From NCBI RefSeq assembly GCF_021431925.1, contig NZ_CP090372.1, positions 186,001 to 250,000 of the forward strand: 64,000 nucleotides of DNA. The letters run 5' to 3'. Origin of the DNA: Halobaculum sp. CBA1158 (lineage in GTDB: Archaea > Halobacteriota > Halobacteria > Halobacteriales > Haloferacaceae). How positions within the stretch are numbered: position 1 is the first letter of the stretch; the number at the start of each line of letters is the position of its first letter. Shown here piece by piece: positions 16,754 through 28,243 of this stretch. The translations under genes were made by a program, and so were the position numbers. The notes beneath the pieces are model-generated. The model worked only from the letters and a program-made list of their open reading frames with translations, searched no databases and was not told the DNA's origin.

Positions 16754-17527
16754 ATGACGAACCCCTTCGAACTGGACGACACCACACCCGATCGCCCGAC
16801 CGATGACGGCGGCACGGCACCCGATGAGAGCACCGACGGGGACGCGACCGCCGGCGCGAGCGAGGAGACGAACGACCGCACGGGAGCCGGCTCGACCACC
16901 GGCGATCGGGGAGGGTCGGGCTCCCGAGCGCGAGAGAACCGTCCCGCTCGAGGCGACAGCGACGAGCAGCGGACGACGGGGACCGATCGAACGGGGTCGG
17001 CGAGGGACGGCCGACTCGGTCGGTACGTCGCCGGCGACGAGGAGGTGGAGATCGTCTCGCGCGGGTCGACCCGGCTGTTCGCCGTGACCGACAGACGCCT
17101 CCTCGACATCTCGAAGGGGGAGACGACCGCCGGCCGGCCGGCCGAGTTCGTGCAGACGACGCTGTTCAGCAACGTCGCGAGGGGAAACCTCTCGCTCAGG
17201 GAGTCGATCACCGAGATCAACTGGCTGCAACGGATCGTCGCGGGCTTCCTCGTGTTGATAGCGCTGAGCGTGTTCGCGGTCGCGGTGGAGGTGAACTCGG
17301 GAGACATCACCGCCGTGCTCGTTCTCGGAGGCCTGATCACGCTCGCCCTCGCCGCCTGGCTCTGGCTGACGTCGACGACGGAATCCCCCGGCGGTATCGT
17401 GATCGAGTTGTACCACGACACCCCACGCGAGGACTCGATGGTGAGCTACACGCTCCCCGAGGACCAGAAGGAGACCGCCAGGGCCGTGATTCGAATGGTC
17501 GGGGCCGCGGACGACGCCGCCAGGTGA
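16754..17527 (+). CDS. Membrane protein with disordered N terminus and PH-like segment
   Basis: This 257-residue protein starts with about 90 residues of Asp/Thr/Gly/Arg-rich low-complexity sequence. A short domain follows (YVAGDEEVEIVSRGSTRLFA then VTDRRLLDISKG), which resembles bacterial PH-like domains. Two hydrophobic helices come next (IVAGFLVLIALSVFAVAVEV and ITAVLVLGGLITLALAAWLW), then a soluble tail. The function is unknown. Its position just after the hypothetical gene suggests an operon. Confidence 0.8.
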   Translation: MTNPFELDDTTPDRPTDDGGTAPDESTDGDATAGASEETNDRTGAGSTTGDRGGSGSRARENRPARGDSDEQRTTGTDRTGSARDGRLGRYVAGDEEVEIVSRGSTRLFAVTDRRLLDISKGETTAGRPAEFVQTTLFSNVARGNLSLRESITEINWLQRIVAGFLVLIALSVFAVAVEVNSGDITAVLVLGGLITLALAAWLWLTSTTESPGGIVIELYHDTPREDSMVSYTLPEDQKETARAVIRMVGAADDAAR

Positions 17528-17570
17528 TACCGACGGGCGGGACGAGGGTCCCGTCAGCGGGCAACGGGAG

Positions 17571-17846
17571 CTACTCCTTGATCTCGGTCATGTCGCCGTC
17601 GAGGCCGCCGCGGTCCGCGCTGCCGCCGCCCGACGCCGTCGCGTCGCGTCCGCGCGTTCGCTGATAGAGCGCACCCAAGAGCGCGAATATCACGACGTTC
17701 CAGGCCAGCGTCGAGAGAAGCGCGACCGGACTCTCGACCAGGTACGTCAGCGGAACGAGCGAGCCCTGCATGACGATCGGCTGGAGATATCCGACGACCA
17801 CCGCGACGACACCGACGGTTGCGCCGAGCGTGACGCCCTGATTCAT
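17571..17846 (-). CDS. Small two-helix membrane protein
   Basis: The ORF from ATG 17846 encodes 91 residues (MNQGVTLGATVGVVAVVVGY...). Two hydrophobic helices flank PLTYLVESP, and the tail is polar and Gly/Asp-rich, ending DGDMTEIKE. A TATA-like element (ATAAAT on the plus strand, 17874-17879) is about 30 nt upstream. It is not recognised beyond its membrane layout. Confidence 0.7.
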   Translation of the reverse strand: MNQGVTLGATVGVVAVVVGYLQPIVMQGSLVPLTYLVESPVALLSTLAWNVVIFALLGALYQRTRGRDATASGGGSADRGGLDGDMTEIKE

Positions 17847-17899
17847 CACGGTGGGTCGTTCGTATCGCGGAACATAAATGTTCGTCAGGGTGACGCGTC

Positions 17900-18889
17900 T
17901 CAGTCGTCCGCCTCGGCGGTGTCGGTCCGCGGGACGGTCACGTCGGGGAGTCCGGCCTCGATCTGCTCGCGACGGTCCTCGAACGGTCCGGGCAACACCA
18001 GCCGACCGCCGAGGTCGTCGAGAGGCTCGTCGCTGTCGTAGCCGGGGTCGCTCGTCGCGAGTTCGAACAGCACGCCGTTGTGCTCGCGGAAGTACACCGA
18101 GCGGAACCAGTGGCGGTCGATCTGCTGGGTCGGGGAGAGCCCCTCCCCCTGCACCGCCGACCGCATCGCCGACTGGTCCTCGTCGGTCGGCGTCTGGAAG
18201 GCGACGTGATGGACCGTGCCGTGGCCCTGGCGGCCGGCTCGGATCGTCGGCAGCACGTCGACGTACCGTCCGACCGTGCCGGAGGCGGCGAATCGGGTGC
18301 GCTCGTCGCCCGCCTCGTCGCCGGGGGACTCCTCGGTGCCGACCCGCTCCAGCCCCATGGTCTCGAGCAGCTCCATCGTCGCCTCCGGGTTCCCGAGCCA
18401 CAGCGTCACCGAGTGGAACCCCCGGATCGCGTGCTCGGCGGGGACGAACTCGGTCCACGGGACCGTGGGGTCGTCCTCGGGGATCTCGACGGCGACCAGT
18501 TCGACCGGAAGGCCGTCCGGGTCCCGGAACGGGAGGACCGTCTCGCCGAAGCGTTCGAGCCGGTCGTCGTAGTCGACGCCGTAGTCGTCGAAGCGGTCCT
18601 CCCAGTAGTCGAGACTCCCCTGGGGGACGCGGAACGCGGTCCGGGACACCTGTCCCGAGCCGACCGTCCCCTGCGAGAGATCCTCCCACGGGAAGAACGT
18701 CATACTCGTCCCGGGGGTCCCCTCCGCGTCGGCGAAGAAGAAGTGGTACGTGCCGGGGTCGTCCTGGTTGATCGATCGCTTGACGAGCCTGAGTCCGAGC
18801 GTCTCGACCCAGAAGTCCATGTTTCGCTGCGGATCGCCCGCGACGCAGGTGACGTGATGAATTCCCGGAGTCGGCGTGATGTCGGCCAT
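17900..18889 (-). CDS. Ring-cleaving dioxygenase, VOC/glyoxalase superfamily
   Basis: The 329-residue protein consists of two VOC halves. The first starts GIHHVTCVAGDPQRNMDFWV with a His metal ligand, the second GFHSVTLWLGNPEATMELLE; later GTVHHVAFQTPTDEDQ and the terminal Glu in FREHNGVLFELATSDPGY complete a metal site. The layout matches MhqO/YfiE-type extradiol dioxygenases that act on catechols or hydroquinones. No aromatic degradation genes flank it. Confidence 0.92.
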   Translation of the reverse strand: MADITPTPGIHHVTCVAGDPQRNMDFWVETLGLRLVKRSINQDDPGTYHFFFADAEGTPGTSMTFFPWEDLSQGTVGSGQVSRTAFRVPQGSLDYWEDRFDDYGVDYDDRLERFGETVLPFRDPDGLPVELVAVEIPEDDPTVPWTEFVPAEHAIRGFHSVTLWLGNPEATMELLETMGLERVGTEESPGDEAGDERTRFAASGTVGRYVDVLPTIRAGRQGHGTVHHVAFQTPTDEDQSAMRSAVQGEGLSPTQQIDRHWFRSVYFREHNGVLFELATSDPGYDSDEPLDDLGGRLVLPGPFEDRREQIEAGLPDVTVPRTDTAEADD

Positions 18890-19025
18890 GCGATCGGGGA
18901 GGAGCGCCGGGGACTTGAGTCCGCGCTGACGTGAGTGTTACCGGGTCGAAAGGCAACTGGTCAGGCTCGGTCGCGGTCGGTCGGCGTTACGGTCGCGGTC
19001 GGTGGTCGCGGTCGCAGGTCCCGAG

Positions 19026-19394
19026 TCAGTCGCTCGCGGGTCGCCCGTCCCCCGGTTCGTACACGTCGATGGTACCGGCCGTTCGGACGACGACCACGTA
19101 CGGATCGACGGTGAACCGGACGGTCCCGTTCGCCTGCGAGCGGGCCGAGCCCCCACCGTCGACGAATCGCTCCAGGGCGTCCAGGTCGATCAGGTCGTGT
19201 ACCACCGGAGTGGTCACCTCGTGAGGGTCGACGCCCTCGGCGTCGGCGAGCGCGAACACGATCGCTGTGACGATATCGTCCTCGTCCGAGCGGTAGCGCC
19301 TGCGCGCGAGGTGAGCCCACTCCTCCGCCTCGGTCCGGGTCGCGGGGGCCGCCCCTCCCGACTTCGGATCGTCCCCCGGTTGATCCTCGCTCAT
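19026..19394 (-). CDS. HalOD1-like output domain protein
   Basis: The 122-residue protein resembles the haloarchaeal output domain HalOD1: EDDIVTAIVFALADAEGVDP, DLIDLDALERFVDGG and VRFTVDPYVVVV. Such domains follow signalling modules or stand alone; the biochemical role is unknown. Its ATG overlaps the TGA of the upstream DUF7344-like gene, so the two are co-translated. Confidence 0.85.
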   Translation of the reverse strand: MSEDQPGDDPKSGGAAPATRTEAEEWAHLARRRYRSDEDDIVTAIVFALADAEGVDPHEVTTPVVHDLIDLDALERFVDGGGSARSQANGTVRFTVDPYVVVVRTAGTIDVYEPGDGRPASD

Positions 19395-19855
19395 CGCCCG
19401 GAGGAGTCGGCCGGGTCGGGGGAATCAGCGGCGTCCGTCTCGGCGGTAGCGGCGTCGTCGACCGCGGCGCGGACGGCGGAAATCGCCTCCACGACCGGAG
19501 TGAGGTGCTCGCCCGGCGCGACGGTCTCGGACCCCTGATCGTAGTCGACGACGTTCAGTTCGTCCAGCTTCGGCACGTGCCCGTGGTACAGCGCGGCGTA
19601 GACGCGCTCCCACTCGTAGTTCGTCACCGCCGCCTCCGGGACGTCCTGTTCGCGGCTCGCGAGCGCCATGGCGGCGTCCGCGAGCGACATGGGGAGGTCG
19701 TCGGTCTCGGTCTCATCGAGCAGGCGACACAGCTCCCGTCGGCGGGCGTGACACGCGGCCTCGAACACGATGCTCTCGCTCGGTTCCTCCCTCGCCCGAA
19801 GGGACGGAGACGATCGCGGGCGATCGGCCCCGTTCTCCGACCCGTCTCCGGTCAT
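19391..19855 (-). CDS. DUF7344-like winged-helix regulator
   Basis: The 154-residue protein carries a domain of about 80 residues typical of haloarchaeal DUF7344 proteins (FEAACHARRRELCRLLDE, then VTNYEWERVYAALYHGHVPK and LDELNVVDYDQGSETV). This fold is related to ArsR-like winged helices, so DNA binding is likely. The tails are disordered. It forms a two-gene unit with the HalOD1 gene. A leaderless TATA box lies at 19879-19886. Confidence 0.85.
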   Translation of the reverse strand: MTGDGSENGADRPRSSPSLRAREEPSESIVFEAACHARRRELCRLLDETETDDLPMSLADAAMALASREQDVPEAAVTNYEWERVYAALYHGHVPKLDELNVVDYDQGSETVAPGEHLTPVVEAISAVRAAVDDAATAETDAADSPDPADSSGR

Positions 19856-20372
19856 GCGCGGACCGACGCACTCATCCGTATAAATACTGCCGGCGTGCTG
19901 CCTGAGACGCCGCAGCGACGTTCACACGGGAGAACAGCGGTTCGCGAGACTCTCAGCGTTTCGGCGACCACGCGGTGTCCGCCGATCACCGCGAGGTGGG
20001 GAATGAGTTGCGTTGATAGATTCGGACAAACACAAATCGATTTCGAGAAAGTTCGTCTACCTGCATTGTCTTGCCCCTAATAGTGTACTAATAGTATAGA
20101 GAATAGCCGCGAGGACTAGGTTGTTGTACGAAACTGTTTAGGTGCTTGGTAGTTCGGTTGAGGACATGAGAGAAGAAAACGAACGTGGCAGCCAATCCGA
20201 TTTAGTGAATCGAATAGACTGTAGTTTCGAAATGAGTAGTTAGATCAGAGTAGAAGATGAGAAACTATTGGACGAATGGTGCAGAGTCCATCGGCGGACC
20301 GCGCCGTTCGACAGAGCACACGAACGTAACTTCGATCGCGACTGCGACCGCAACGCCGACCGACCCCTCCCA
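19856..20372. other. AT-rich intergenic region without a clear gene
   Basis: The region is markedly AT-rich from about 20000 to 20265. It contains a repeat of CTAATAGT (about 20078 and 20089) and a 25-codon ORF at 20166-20243 (MREENERGSQSDLVNRIDCS...) with no recognisable homology. It looks like decayed or foreign DNA between two well-formed genes. Confidence 0.45.
19879..19886 (-). promoter_or_regulatory. TATA box of the DUF7344/HalOD1 unit
   Basis: On the minus strand this reads TATTTATA, centred 27 nt upstream of the ATG at 19855. Confidence 0.75.
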
Positions 20373-20672
20373 ATGAGCGACGAGAAATCCACCACGACCG
20401 ACGAATCGCCCCCATTCGATCCCACCGCCGTCACCGGCGCGCTGCCGGATGGATCCGAACCGCTCACGCCGGCGTACGACGACTCCGACCGGTACGCCAG
20501 GCTGGAACTGGCCGACGACTCGGTGATCGTGTACGACCGCGAGCGGACGGACGCGTGGATCCAGTCGGACACGGCTCGGTCGCTCCCCGTCGCCCCGGCC
20601 GATGTCGCGGACGGCGCGTCCCCCCTCGACGACGCCGTGACGACCGACCGCAGCGATTCCGGAGGTGACTGA
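20373..20672 (+). CDS. Small haloarchaeal protein (DUF7331-like)
   Basis: The preferred start is ATG 20373 (MSDEKSTTTDESPPFDPTAV), giving 99 residues. The conserved core is RYARLELADDSVIVYDRERT followed by DAWIQSD, which I associate with the small DUF7331 family. Its function is unknown. The stop is two bases before the NadE start, with a strong Shine-Dalgarno sequence inside its last codons. Confidence 0.75.
   Translation: MSDEKSTTTDESPPFDPTAVTGALPDGSEPLTPAYDDSDRYARLELADDSVIVYDRERTDAWIQSDTARSLPVAPADVADGASPLDDAVTTDRSDSGGD
20661..20668 (+). promoter_or_regulatory. Strong Shine-Dalgarno sequence for the GTG start of nadE
   Basis: GGAGGTGA with six bases to the GTG at 20675 is a near-full match to the anti-SD of 16S rRNA. 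It decides that start and indicates internal-operon translation. Confidence 0.8.
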
Positions 20673-20674
20673 CG

Positions 20675-22378
20675 GTGGCGGTCGGGCGGGCACGCGAGGG
20701 GTCCCGCGAAGACATCGACCCGCGGTGGACGCCCGAGGAGCTCCGCGACCGGGCGTCGGCGCTGCTGCGGTCGGTCGTCGACGACGCCGACGCGTCGGGC
20801 GTCGTCGTCGGACTCTCGGGCGGCGTCGACTCCTCGACGACCGCGGCGCTGGCGGTCGACGCCCTCGGCGCGGACGCCGTGACGGGGCTGCTGCTCCCCA
20901 GCGACGGCTCGGTGGAGGAGAACCTCGCGGACGCCCGCGAGGTGGCGACCGACCTCGGGATCGACCATGCGACCGTGTCACTGACGCCGGCCGTCGAGGT
21001 GTTCAAGCGCCACGTGGCTCCCCGGATCGCTCCCAGGGGCGACGAGTACGCCGCCGGCAACTTCTCGGCGCGACTGCGGATGGCGTGTCTGTACTTCGTC
21101 GCGAACGTCGAGGATCGGATCGTCGTCGGGACGAGCAATCGCACCGAGCGACTGCTCGGCTACTTCACCAAACACGGCGACGGCGCGGCCGACGTGGCTC
21201 CGCTCGGCGAGTACGACAAAACCGAGGTGCGGGCGCTGGCGGAGCACCTCGGCGTTCCGTCGGGGATCGTCGAGAAGTCGCCGACTGCGGGGTTCTGGGA
21301 GGGACAGACCGACGAGGAAGAGTTGGGAGCCGGCTACGACACCCTCGATCGGGCGTTGCGCGCGATCGTCGATCGCGGGGAGAGTCCGACAGACGCCGAC
21401 AGCGAGCCGTCATCCGCCGGACTCGACGTGGACCCGACGGTCGTCGACACGCAGCTGGACCGCCTCCGCGCGTCGGCGCACAAGCGTTCGCGGCCGCCGA
21501 CGCCGTCGCGGACCGTCCGCGACCCCGGCTCTCAGCCCCGGTTCGCGACCGATCCCGAAGCGTCCGCGGCGGTCGCCGACGCTGTGGCCGGGTTCGTCCG
21601 CGAGCGCGTCGCGGCCGCGGGGGCCGAGGGCGTCGTCGTCAACGTGAGCGGAGGGCTCGACTCCAGCGTCGCGTGTGCGGTCGCGAGCGAGGGGCTCGGC
21701 CCCGATCGGGTGATCGGGCTCCACCTCCCGTGTCACATGGCCGACGACATGGGGACGCCGGATCCGGGTGACCTCGCGACCGACCTGGGAATCGACTACG
21801 CCCGCGTGAACGTCCGCCCGCTCGTCAGCGAACTCGAGGCGGCGATGCCGGCCGAGCTGTCGAACCGTGCCGGCACCCGAGAGCTGGGAAACCTCGTCGC
21901 TCGCGTTCGGATGGCGTGTGCGTACTACGTCGCCAACACGACCGACAGACTGGTGCTCGGAACGAACAACCGAACCGAGCGACTGCTCGGCTACTTCACC
22001 AAACACGGCGACGGCGGCGTCGACATCCAGCCGTTGGCGGGGATGTACAAGACCGAGGTCCGGGCGCTCGGGCGGTCGCTCGGGCTCCCGGACCCCGTGA
22101 TCGATCAGGAGCCCACGGCGGGGTTCGAGATCGGCCGAACCGACGAGGACGCGCTCGGCGCGGACTACGACACGATCGACGCCGTGCTCGCGCGACTCGT
22201 CGACCGGGACGAGGGGATCGCCCGCACGGCGTCGGCGCTCGGCGTCGACGAGGCGACGGTCCGCCGCTTCGCGCGACTCCACGCGGAGACGGGGCACAAG
22301 CGCTCGCGCCCGCCGACGACCGAGAACGACCGGGGCGACGACAGGTACTTCCACGAACTGGAACTGAAGTTCGAGTGA
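20675..22378 (+). CDS. nadE: Tandem-fused NH3-dependent NAD synthetase (two NadE domains)
   Basis: This 567-residue protein is two complete NadE domains in one chain; normal NadE is about 260-275 residues. Domain 1 (about 14-276) has the PP-loop SGGVDSS at 48-54, GTSNRTERLLGYFTKHGDGA, and PTAGFWEGQTDEEELG. Domain 2 (about 290-567) has SGGLDSS at 325-331, GTNNRTERLLGYFTKHGDGG, and the altered PTAGFEIGRTDEDALG. Both domains end in HKRSRPP. No nitrilase-type glutaminase domain is present, so ammonia should be the nitrogen donor. NadE works as a homodimer, so the fusion could be an internal pseudodimer in which the second half has begun to diverge. I do not know this arrangement as standard. Confidence 0.93.
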   Translation: MAVGRAREGSREDIDPRWTPEELRDRASALLRSVVDDADASGVVVGLSGGVDSSTTAALAVDALGADAVTGLLLPSDGSVEENLADAREVATDLGIDHATVSLTPAVEVFKRHVAPRIAPRGDEYAAGNFSARLRMACLYFVANVEDRIVVGTSNRTERLLGYFTKHGDGAADVAPLGEYDKTEVRALAEHLGVPSGIVEKSPTAGFWEGQTDEEELGAGYDTLDRALRAIVDRGESPTDADSEPSSAGLDVDPTVVDTQLDRLRASAHKRSRPPTPSRTVRDPGSQPRFATDPEASAAVADAVAGFVRERVAAAGAEGVVVNVSGGLDSSVACAVASEGLGPDRVIGLHLPCHMADDMGTPDPGDLATDLGIDYARVNVRPLVSELEAAMPAELSNRAGTRELGNLVARVRMACAYYVANTTDRLVLGTNNRTERLLGYFTKHGDGGVDIQPLAGMYKTEVRALGRSLGLPDPVIDQEPTAGFEIGRTDEDALGADYDTIDAVLARLVDRDEGIARTASALGVDEATVRRFARLHAETGHKRSRPPTTENDRGDDRYFHELELKFE

Positions 22379-22492
22379 CCCGACCGGAGCGCGGTGGACT
22401 GGTGAGAGCGACTGTGGTTGGGTGGTGAGAGCGACTGCCGGGGGGCTTGTGGGAGCAACTGGCGGGGGCGACAGCCCGGGAGGACGGCGGGG

Positions 22493-23005
22493 CTACCGTC
22501 GCAGCGGGGCTTCCATCCGCGCGACGTCGAGGTTGAGTTCGTTCCTGCTCTCGTCGATCGCTTCGACCTGACCCGCCAGCACCAGCGCCGAGTTCGGCGT
22601 CGGACCGACGACTACCGGGTCGCCCACGTCGAATCGGGCGACCGACCCGCGAAAGGAGACGCGAGCGCGACACTTCTCGGGATGGTGGACGTTGACGAAG
22701 TCGATCTCCTCGATCGCCACGTCGATGCGGTCGTAGTCGTGTGCGAGTCCGAGCGTCTCGCCGTCGTCGTCGCGGTCGCGGTCGAGCGCCTCGAACGCCC
22801 GCTCGGTCGGAACGTACCCCCCGTCCGATCCGGGAACTCCCTCCACGAGGTCGAGCGACTTCATCATCTGCATGAGGTTCCGGATCGTTCCGACGTGGCG
22901 GTCGCACACCTCGGCGATCTCCGTCGCCGGCATCGGGGACTCGGTGGATTCGTAGCCGTTGACGAGGGTGTTGAGGATCTCCCGCTGACTGCTGGTCAGG
23001 TCCAT
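22493..23005 (-). CDS. Winged-helix regulator with unknown C-terminal domain
   Basis: The 170-residue protein starts MDLTSSQREILNTLVNGYES. Residues 1-75 form a winged helix (MPATEIAEVCDRHVGTIRNL is the recognition region). The C-terminal half, with SFRGSVARFDVGDPVVVGPT and VEAIDESRNELNLDV, is beta-rich and may be a small-molecule-binding or OB-like domain. It reads away from the photolyase gene, sharing a 230-bp AT-rich promoter region. The target is unknown. Confidence 0.82.
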   Translation of the reverse strand: MDLTSSQREILNTLVNGYESTESPMPATEIAEVCDRHVGTIRNLMQMMKSLDLVEGVPGSDGGYVPTERAFEALDRDRDDDGETLGLAHDYDRIDVAIEEIDFVNVHHPEKCRARVSFRGSVARFDVGDPVVVGPTPNSALVLAGQVEAIDESRNELNLDVARMEAPLRR

Positions 23006-23236
23006 CTGCGTCTATCGGGGGTTCGATGTGGACGTTCATATACGTTTGGCTCGTATCATTTTCTCGCGTATTATCGCGTGTGCGTTTTTCGAAGCCGGTA
23101 GTGACTCTTCGATCGTCGCCCGTATCGCGCTCGAAATGAAGAATTCGGGGACTCACCGATATCATCGGGAGCCCGTCCGGGTCGGAGCGCCTCCGGCGGG
23201 GAGAACGGTTATGCGTCGGCAGTCGCTTCACCGTCC

Positions 23237-24802
23237 ATGCGCGAGGCGACGGCCGCCGGCGACGGCGTCCCGGAACCGCCGTCGGTCGACGACGGCGACG
23301 CCTGCGTCGTCTGGCACCGCCGGCACCTCCGCGTTCAGGATCACCCCGCGGTCACGTACGCGACCCGCGAGTACGACACGGTCTGCCCGCTGTTCGTGTT
23401 CGACCCGCACTTCTACGGCGACTCGGCGCTGGCGTGTGACGCCCGCCGACACTTCCTCCACGAGTCCCTGTCCGACCTCGCGGACGCCTACGCCGACCGC
23501 GACGTGGACCTCGTGTTCGCCCGGAGCGACCCGCTCGACGCCCTCGCGGCGTTCGTCGACCGCGGGTGGGAGGTCGTCGCGACCGCGGACGCGACGAGCC
23601 GGTACGGGGCTCGACGGGACGACCGCGCCGCCGACGCCCTCGACGTGACGTTCGTCGACGACGACGGGCTTCGCCGCGGCGTCGACGACCCCCGTGACGG
23701 CTGGGCCGACCACGTCGAGTCGTACCTCCGGGACGAGCCGACCGCCCCCCATCCGTCGGGCTTCGGGGACCACGGCGTCGACTCCGCCGCGAGCGTCGAG
23801 GGAATCGAGGAGCGATACGACGTGACGCCGGAGAAGTCGTCGGTCCCCACAGGCGGCCGGGAGGCGGCGCTCGCGCGGTTGGAGCGGTTCCTCGACCGGA
23901 TCCACGAGTACCCTGGCTCCATCTCCGCGCCGTCGGCCGCCGAGACGGGGACGAGCAGGCTCTCGCCGTACCTCCGGTTCGGCTGTCTGTCGGTGCGGGA
24001 GGTGTTCCGCCGACTGGAGCGCGACGCGCCGGAGGGTCGCGGGAAGGAGATGTTTCGCGACCGGCTCTACTGGAACCGCCATTACACCCAGAAGCTCGTC
24101 GACTGGCCGGGGTGGACGGACCGCGCGGTCAACCCCGTCTTCCGCGGCCTGAACCGGAGCCGCCGCGACGACGAACTGATCGCGGCGTGGCGCGAGGGGC
24201 TGACGGGCTTCCCGCTCGTGGACGCCTCGATGCGGTGCCTGCGGGAGACGGGCTGGCTCAACTTCCGGATGCGGGCGATGTGCGCGTCCGTGTTCGGGTT
24301 CCTGCTGGAACAGCCGTGGTGGATCGGCGCGGACCACTTCTACGAGCATCTGATCGACGCCGACCCGGCGATCAACTACACGCAATGGCAGTACCAGACC
24401 GGACTCACCGGCGTCGGAGCCGTGCGCGTGTACGACCCCCGCAAGCAGGTCCGCGAACACGACCCCGACGGCGAGTTCGTCCGGCGGTGGGTCCCGGAAC
24501 TCGCCGACGTTCCCGACGAGTACCTCGACGCGCCCGACCGGATGCCGTTGGCGCTCCAGGAGGAGGTCGGCGTCCGAATCGGCGAGGACTACCCCCGTCC
24601 GGTCGTCGACTTCGAGGCGAAACGGGCGGCCGCACGCGAGCGGTTCGGAGCCCTCGCCGACCGCGCGAGTGAAGCCGCGAGCGACCCGACGGTTCGGCGG
24701 CGGCTCTCGCTCTCGCGACGCGGGCGTGCGGACGACGGCGACGGCGACGCCCACGAGGACGGACCGGCGGCCGGCCAGTCCAGCCTCGACGCCTTCGAGT
24801 GA
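23237..24802 (+). CDS. Deoxyribodipyrimidine photolyase/cryptochrome (haloarchaeal Phr2 type)
   Basis: The 521-residue protein begins with the Rossmann antenna domain (VVWHRRHLRVQDHPAVTYAT) and continues with the FAD-binding helical domain from about residue 240 (TSRLSPYLRFGCLSVREVF, RDRLYWNRHYTQ, NFRMRAMCASVFGF, DPAINYTQWQYQTGL). It should repair UV-made pyrimidine dimers using blue light. The last residues, QSSLDAFE, look like a PIP box (QxxLxxF), a PCNA-binding motif. The linker before it is Asp/Gly-rich. Divergent from the winged-helix gene. Confidence 0.93.
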   Translation: MREATAAGDGVPEPPSVDDGDACVVWHRRHLRVQDHPAVTYATREYDTVCPLFVFDPHFYGDSALACDARRHFLHESLSDLADAYADRDVDLVFARSDPLDALAAFVDRGWEVVATADATSRYGARRDDRAADALDVTFVDDDGLRRGVDDPRDGWADHVESYLRDEPTAPHPSGFGDHGVDSAASVEGIEERYDVTPEKSSVPTGGREAALARLERFLDRIHEYPGSISAPSAAETGTSRLSPYLRFGCLSVREVFRRLERDAPEGRGKEMFRDRLYWNRHYTQKLVDWPGWTDRAVNPVFRGLNRSRRDDELIAAWREGLTGFPLVDASMRCLRETGWLNFRMRAMCASVFGFLLEQPWWIGADHFYEHLIDADPAINYTQWQYQTGLTGVGAVRVYDPRKQVREHDPDGEFVRRWVPELADVPDEYLDAPDRMPLALQEEVGVRIGEDYPRPVVDFEAKRAAARERFGALADRASEAASDPTVRRRLSLSRRGRADDGDGDAHEDGPAAGQSSLDAFE

Positions 24803-27279
<2,477 letters not shown>

Positions 27280-27427
27280 CCGGCCGAACCGAGTCGCGGG
27301 CGACGACGCGTCTGAGATAGGTCGCGGCCGCTCGCGACCGCGTTTTCGAAAGACTCCAGGATCCGTCGACAGCAGTCGTCGGAGCGCGTCGCCGCGACCG
27401 CCCGGCGGTCAGTACCGCCAGCGCGAC

Positions 27428-28129
27428 TCAGCAGCCCTCGCAGTCGCAGTACGCGTCACAGACTGGGTTGTCGCAGTCGGGGGACCGCGCCGAGCAGTAC
27501 GTCCGGCCGTGTTCGATGAGGAGGACGTGCAGCGGGTAGGTCAGTTCGTCGGGGACGAGTTCGTCGAGCAGGTCGTGCGTCCGGGCGTTCGAGGTCGATT
27601 CGGGAACGAGCCCGAACCGCTTCGAGACGCGCTCGACGTGGGTGTCGACGGCCATCGTCGGCTTGCCGAAGTGGAAGTTGAGGACGACGCTCGCGGTCTT
27701 CGGGCCGACCCCCTTGATATCGGTGAGCCAGGACTTCGCCTCGTCGGTCGCCATCGCGTCGAGGAACGCCAGCGAGTACGCGCCGCCGGTCTCCTCGCGG
27801 ATCGCCGCCAGCGCCCGCTGGATCCGGGCCGCCTTCGTGTCGGCCAGTCCGGCGACGCGGATAGTCTCGGCCAGTTCGTCGGGCGAGGCCTCCTCGATCG
27901 CTCGGAAGTCGTCGTACGTCGAGAAGAGCTGCTCGGCGGCGCGATCGGTGTTCTCGTCGGCGACGTTCTGCGAGAGGATCGTCGTGAGGAGCTGTCGGAC
28001 GCCCTCACCGGGGGCTGCCTCGGCGTCGGCTCCGTGGGCCTCCTCGTCGACCGACCCGTGGAGGTCGGTCAAGTCCCCGTGAAGTTCGCGAACGGCCGCT
28101 TCGTCCCACTGATCGGCGTGGCTCGACAT
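27428..28129 (-). CDS. nth: Endonuclease III (Nth) DNA glycosylase/AP lyase
   Basis: The start at 28129 (MSSHADQWDEAAVRELHGDL) gives 233 residues. The helix-hairpin-helix and catalytic Lys are in LTDIKGVGPKTASVVLNFHF, and the catalytic Asp in AVDTHVERVSKRFG. The C-terminal 4Fe-4S cluster is built by the cysteines in TYCSARSPDCDNPVCDAYC. It removes oxidised pyrimidines. The long upstream in-frame extension is Arg/Pro-rich and was not used. Confidence 0.95.
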   Translation of the reverse strand: MSSHADQWDEAAVRELHGDLTDLHGSVDEEAHGADAEAAPGEGVRQLLTTILSQNVADENTDRAAEQLFSTYDDFRAIEEASPDELAETIRVAGLADTKAARIQRALAAIREETGGAYSLAFLDAMATDEAKSWLTDIKGVGPKTASVVLNFHFGKPTMAVDTHVERVSKRFGLVPESTSNARTHDLLDELVPDELTYPLHVLLIEHGRTYCSARSPDCDNPVCDAYCDCEGC

Positions 28130-28212
28130 GGGTCTCGTTCGGGGCGTCGACGGCTTCAACCCCGCGGCCGGAGGTCGTTTCGGACGGACGTTCTCAGACG
28201 GTCGTCCCCCCG

Positions 28213-28218
28213 TTTTAT
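28213..28218 (+). promoter_or_regulatory. TATA box for the short ORF/MFS unit
   Basis: TTTTAT lies 26-31 nt upstream of the ATG at 28244. It places the transcript start at or near that ATG rather than at the MFS start 83 bases further on. Confidence 0.65.
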
Positions 28219-28243
28219 CGCCCGGGCGCACCCGCCGGGTCGT

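Noticed and set aside
20166..20243. 25-codon ORF MREENERGSQSDLVN...
   Set aside because: No promoter at the expected distance, no homology and AT-rich context; reported only as content of the gap.
22390..22480. Tandem repeat GGTGAGAGCGACTG
   Set aside because: Two or three degenerate copies only, in a short gap; may be chance in GC-rich DNA.
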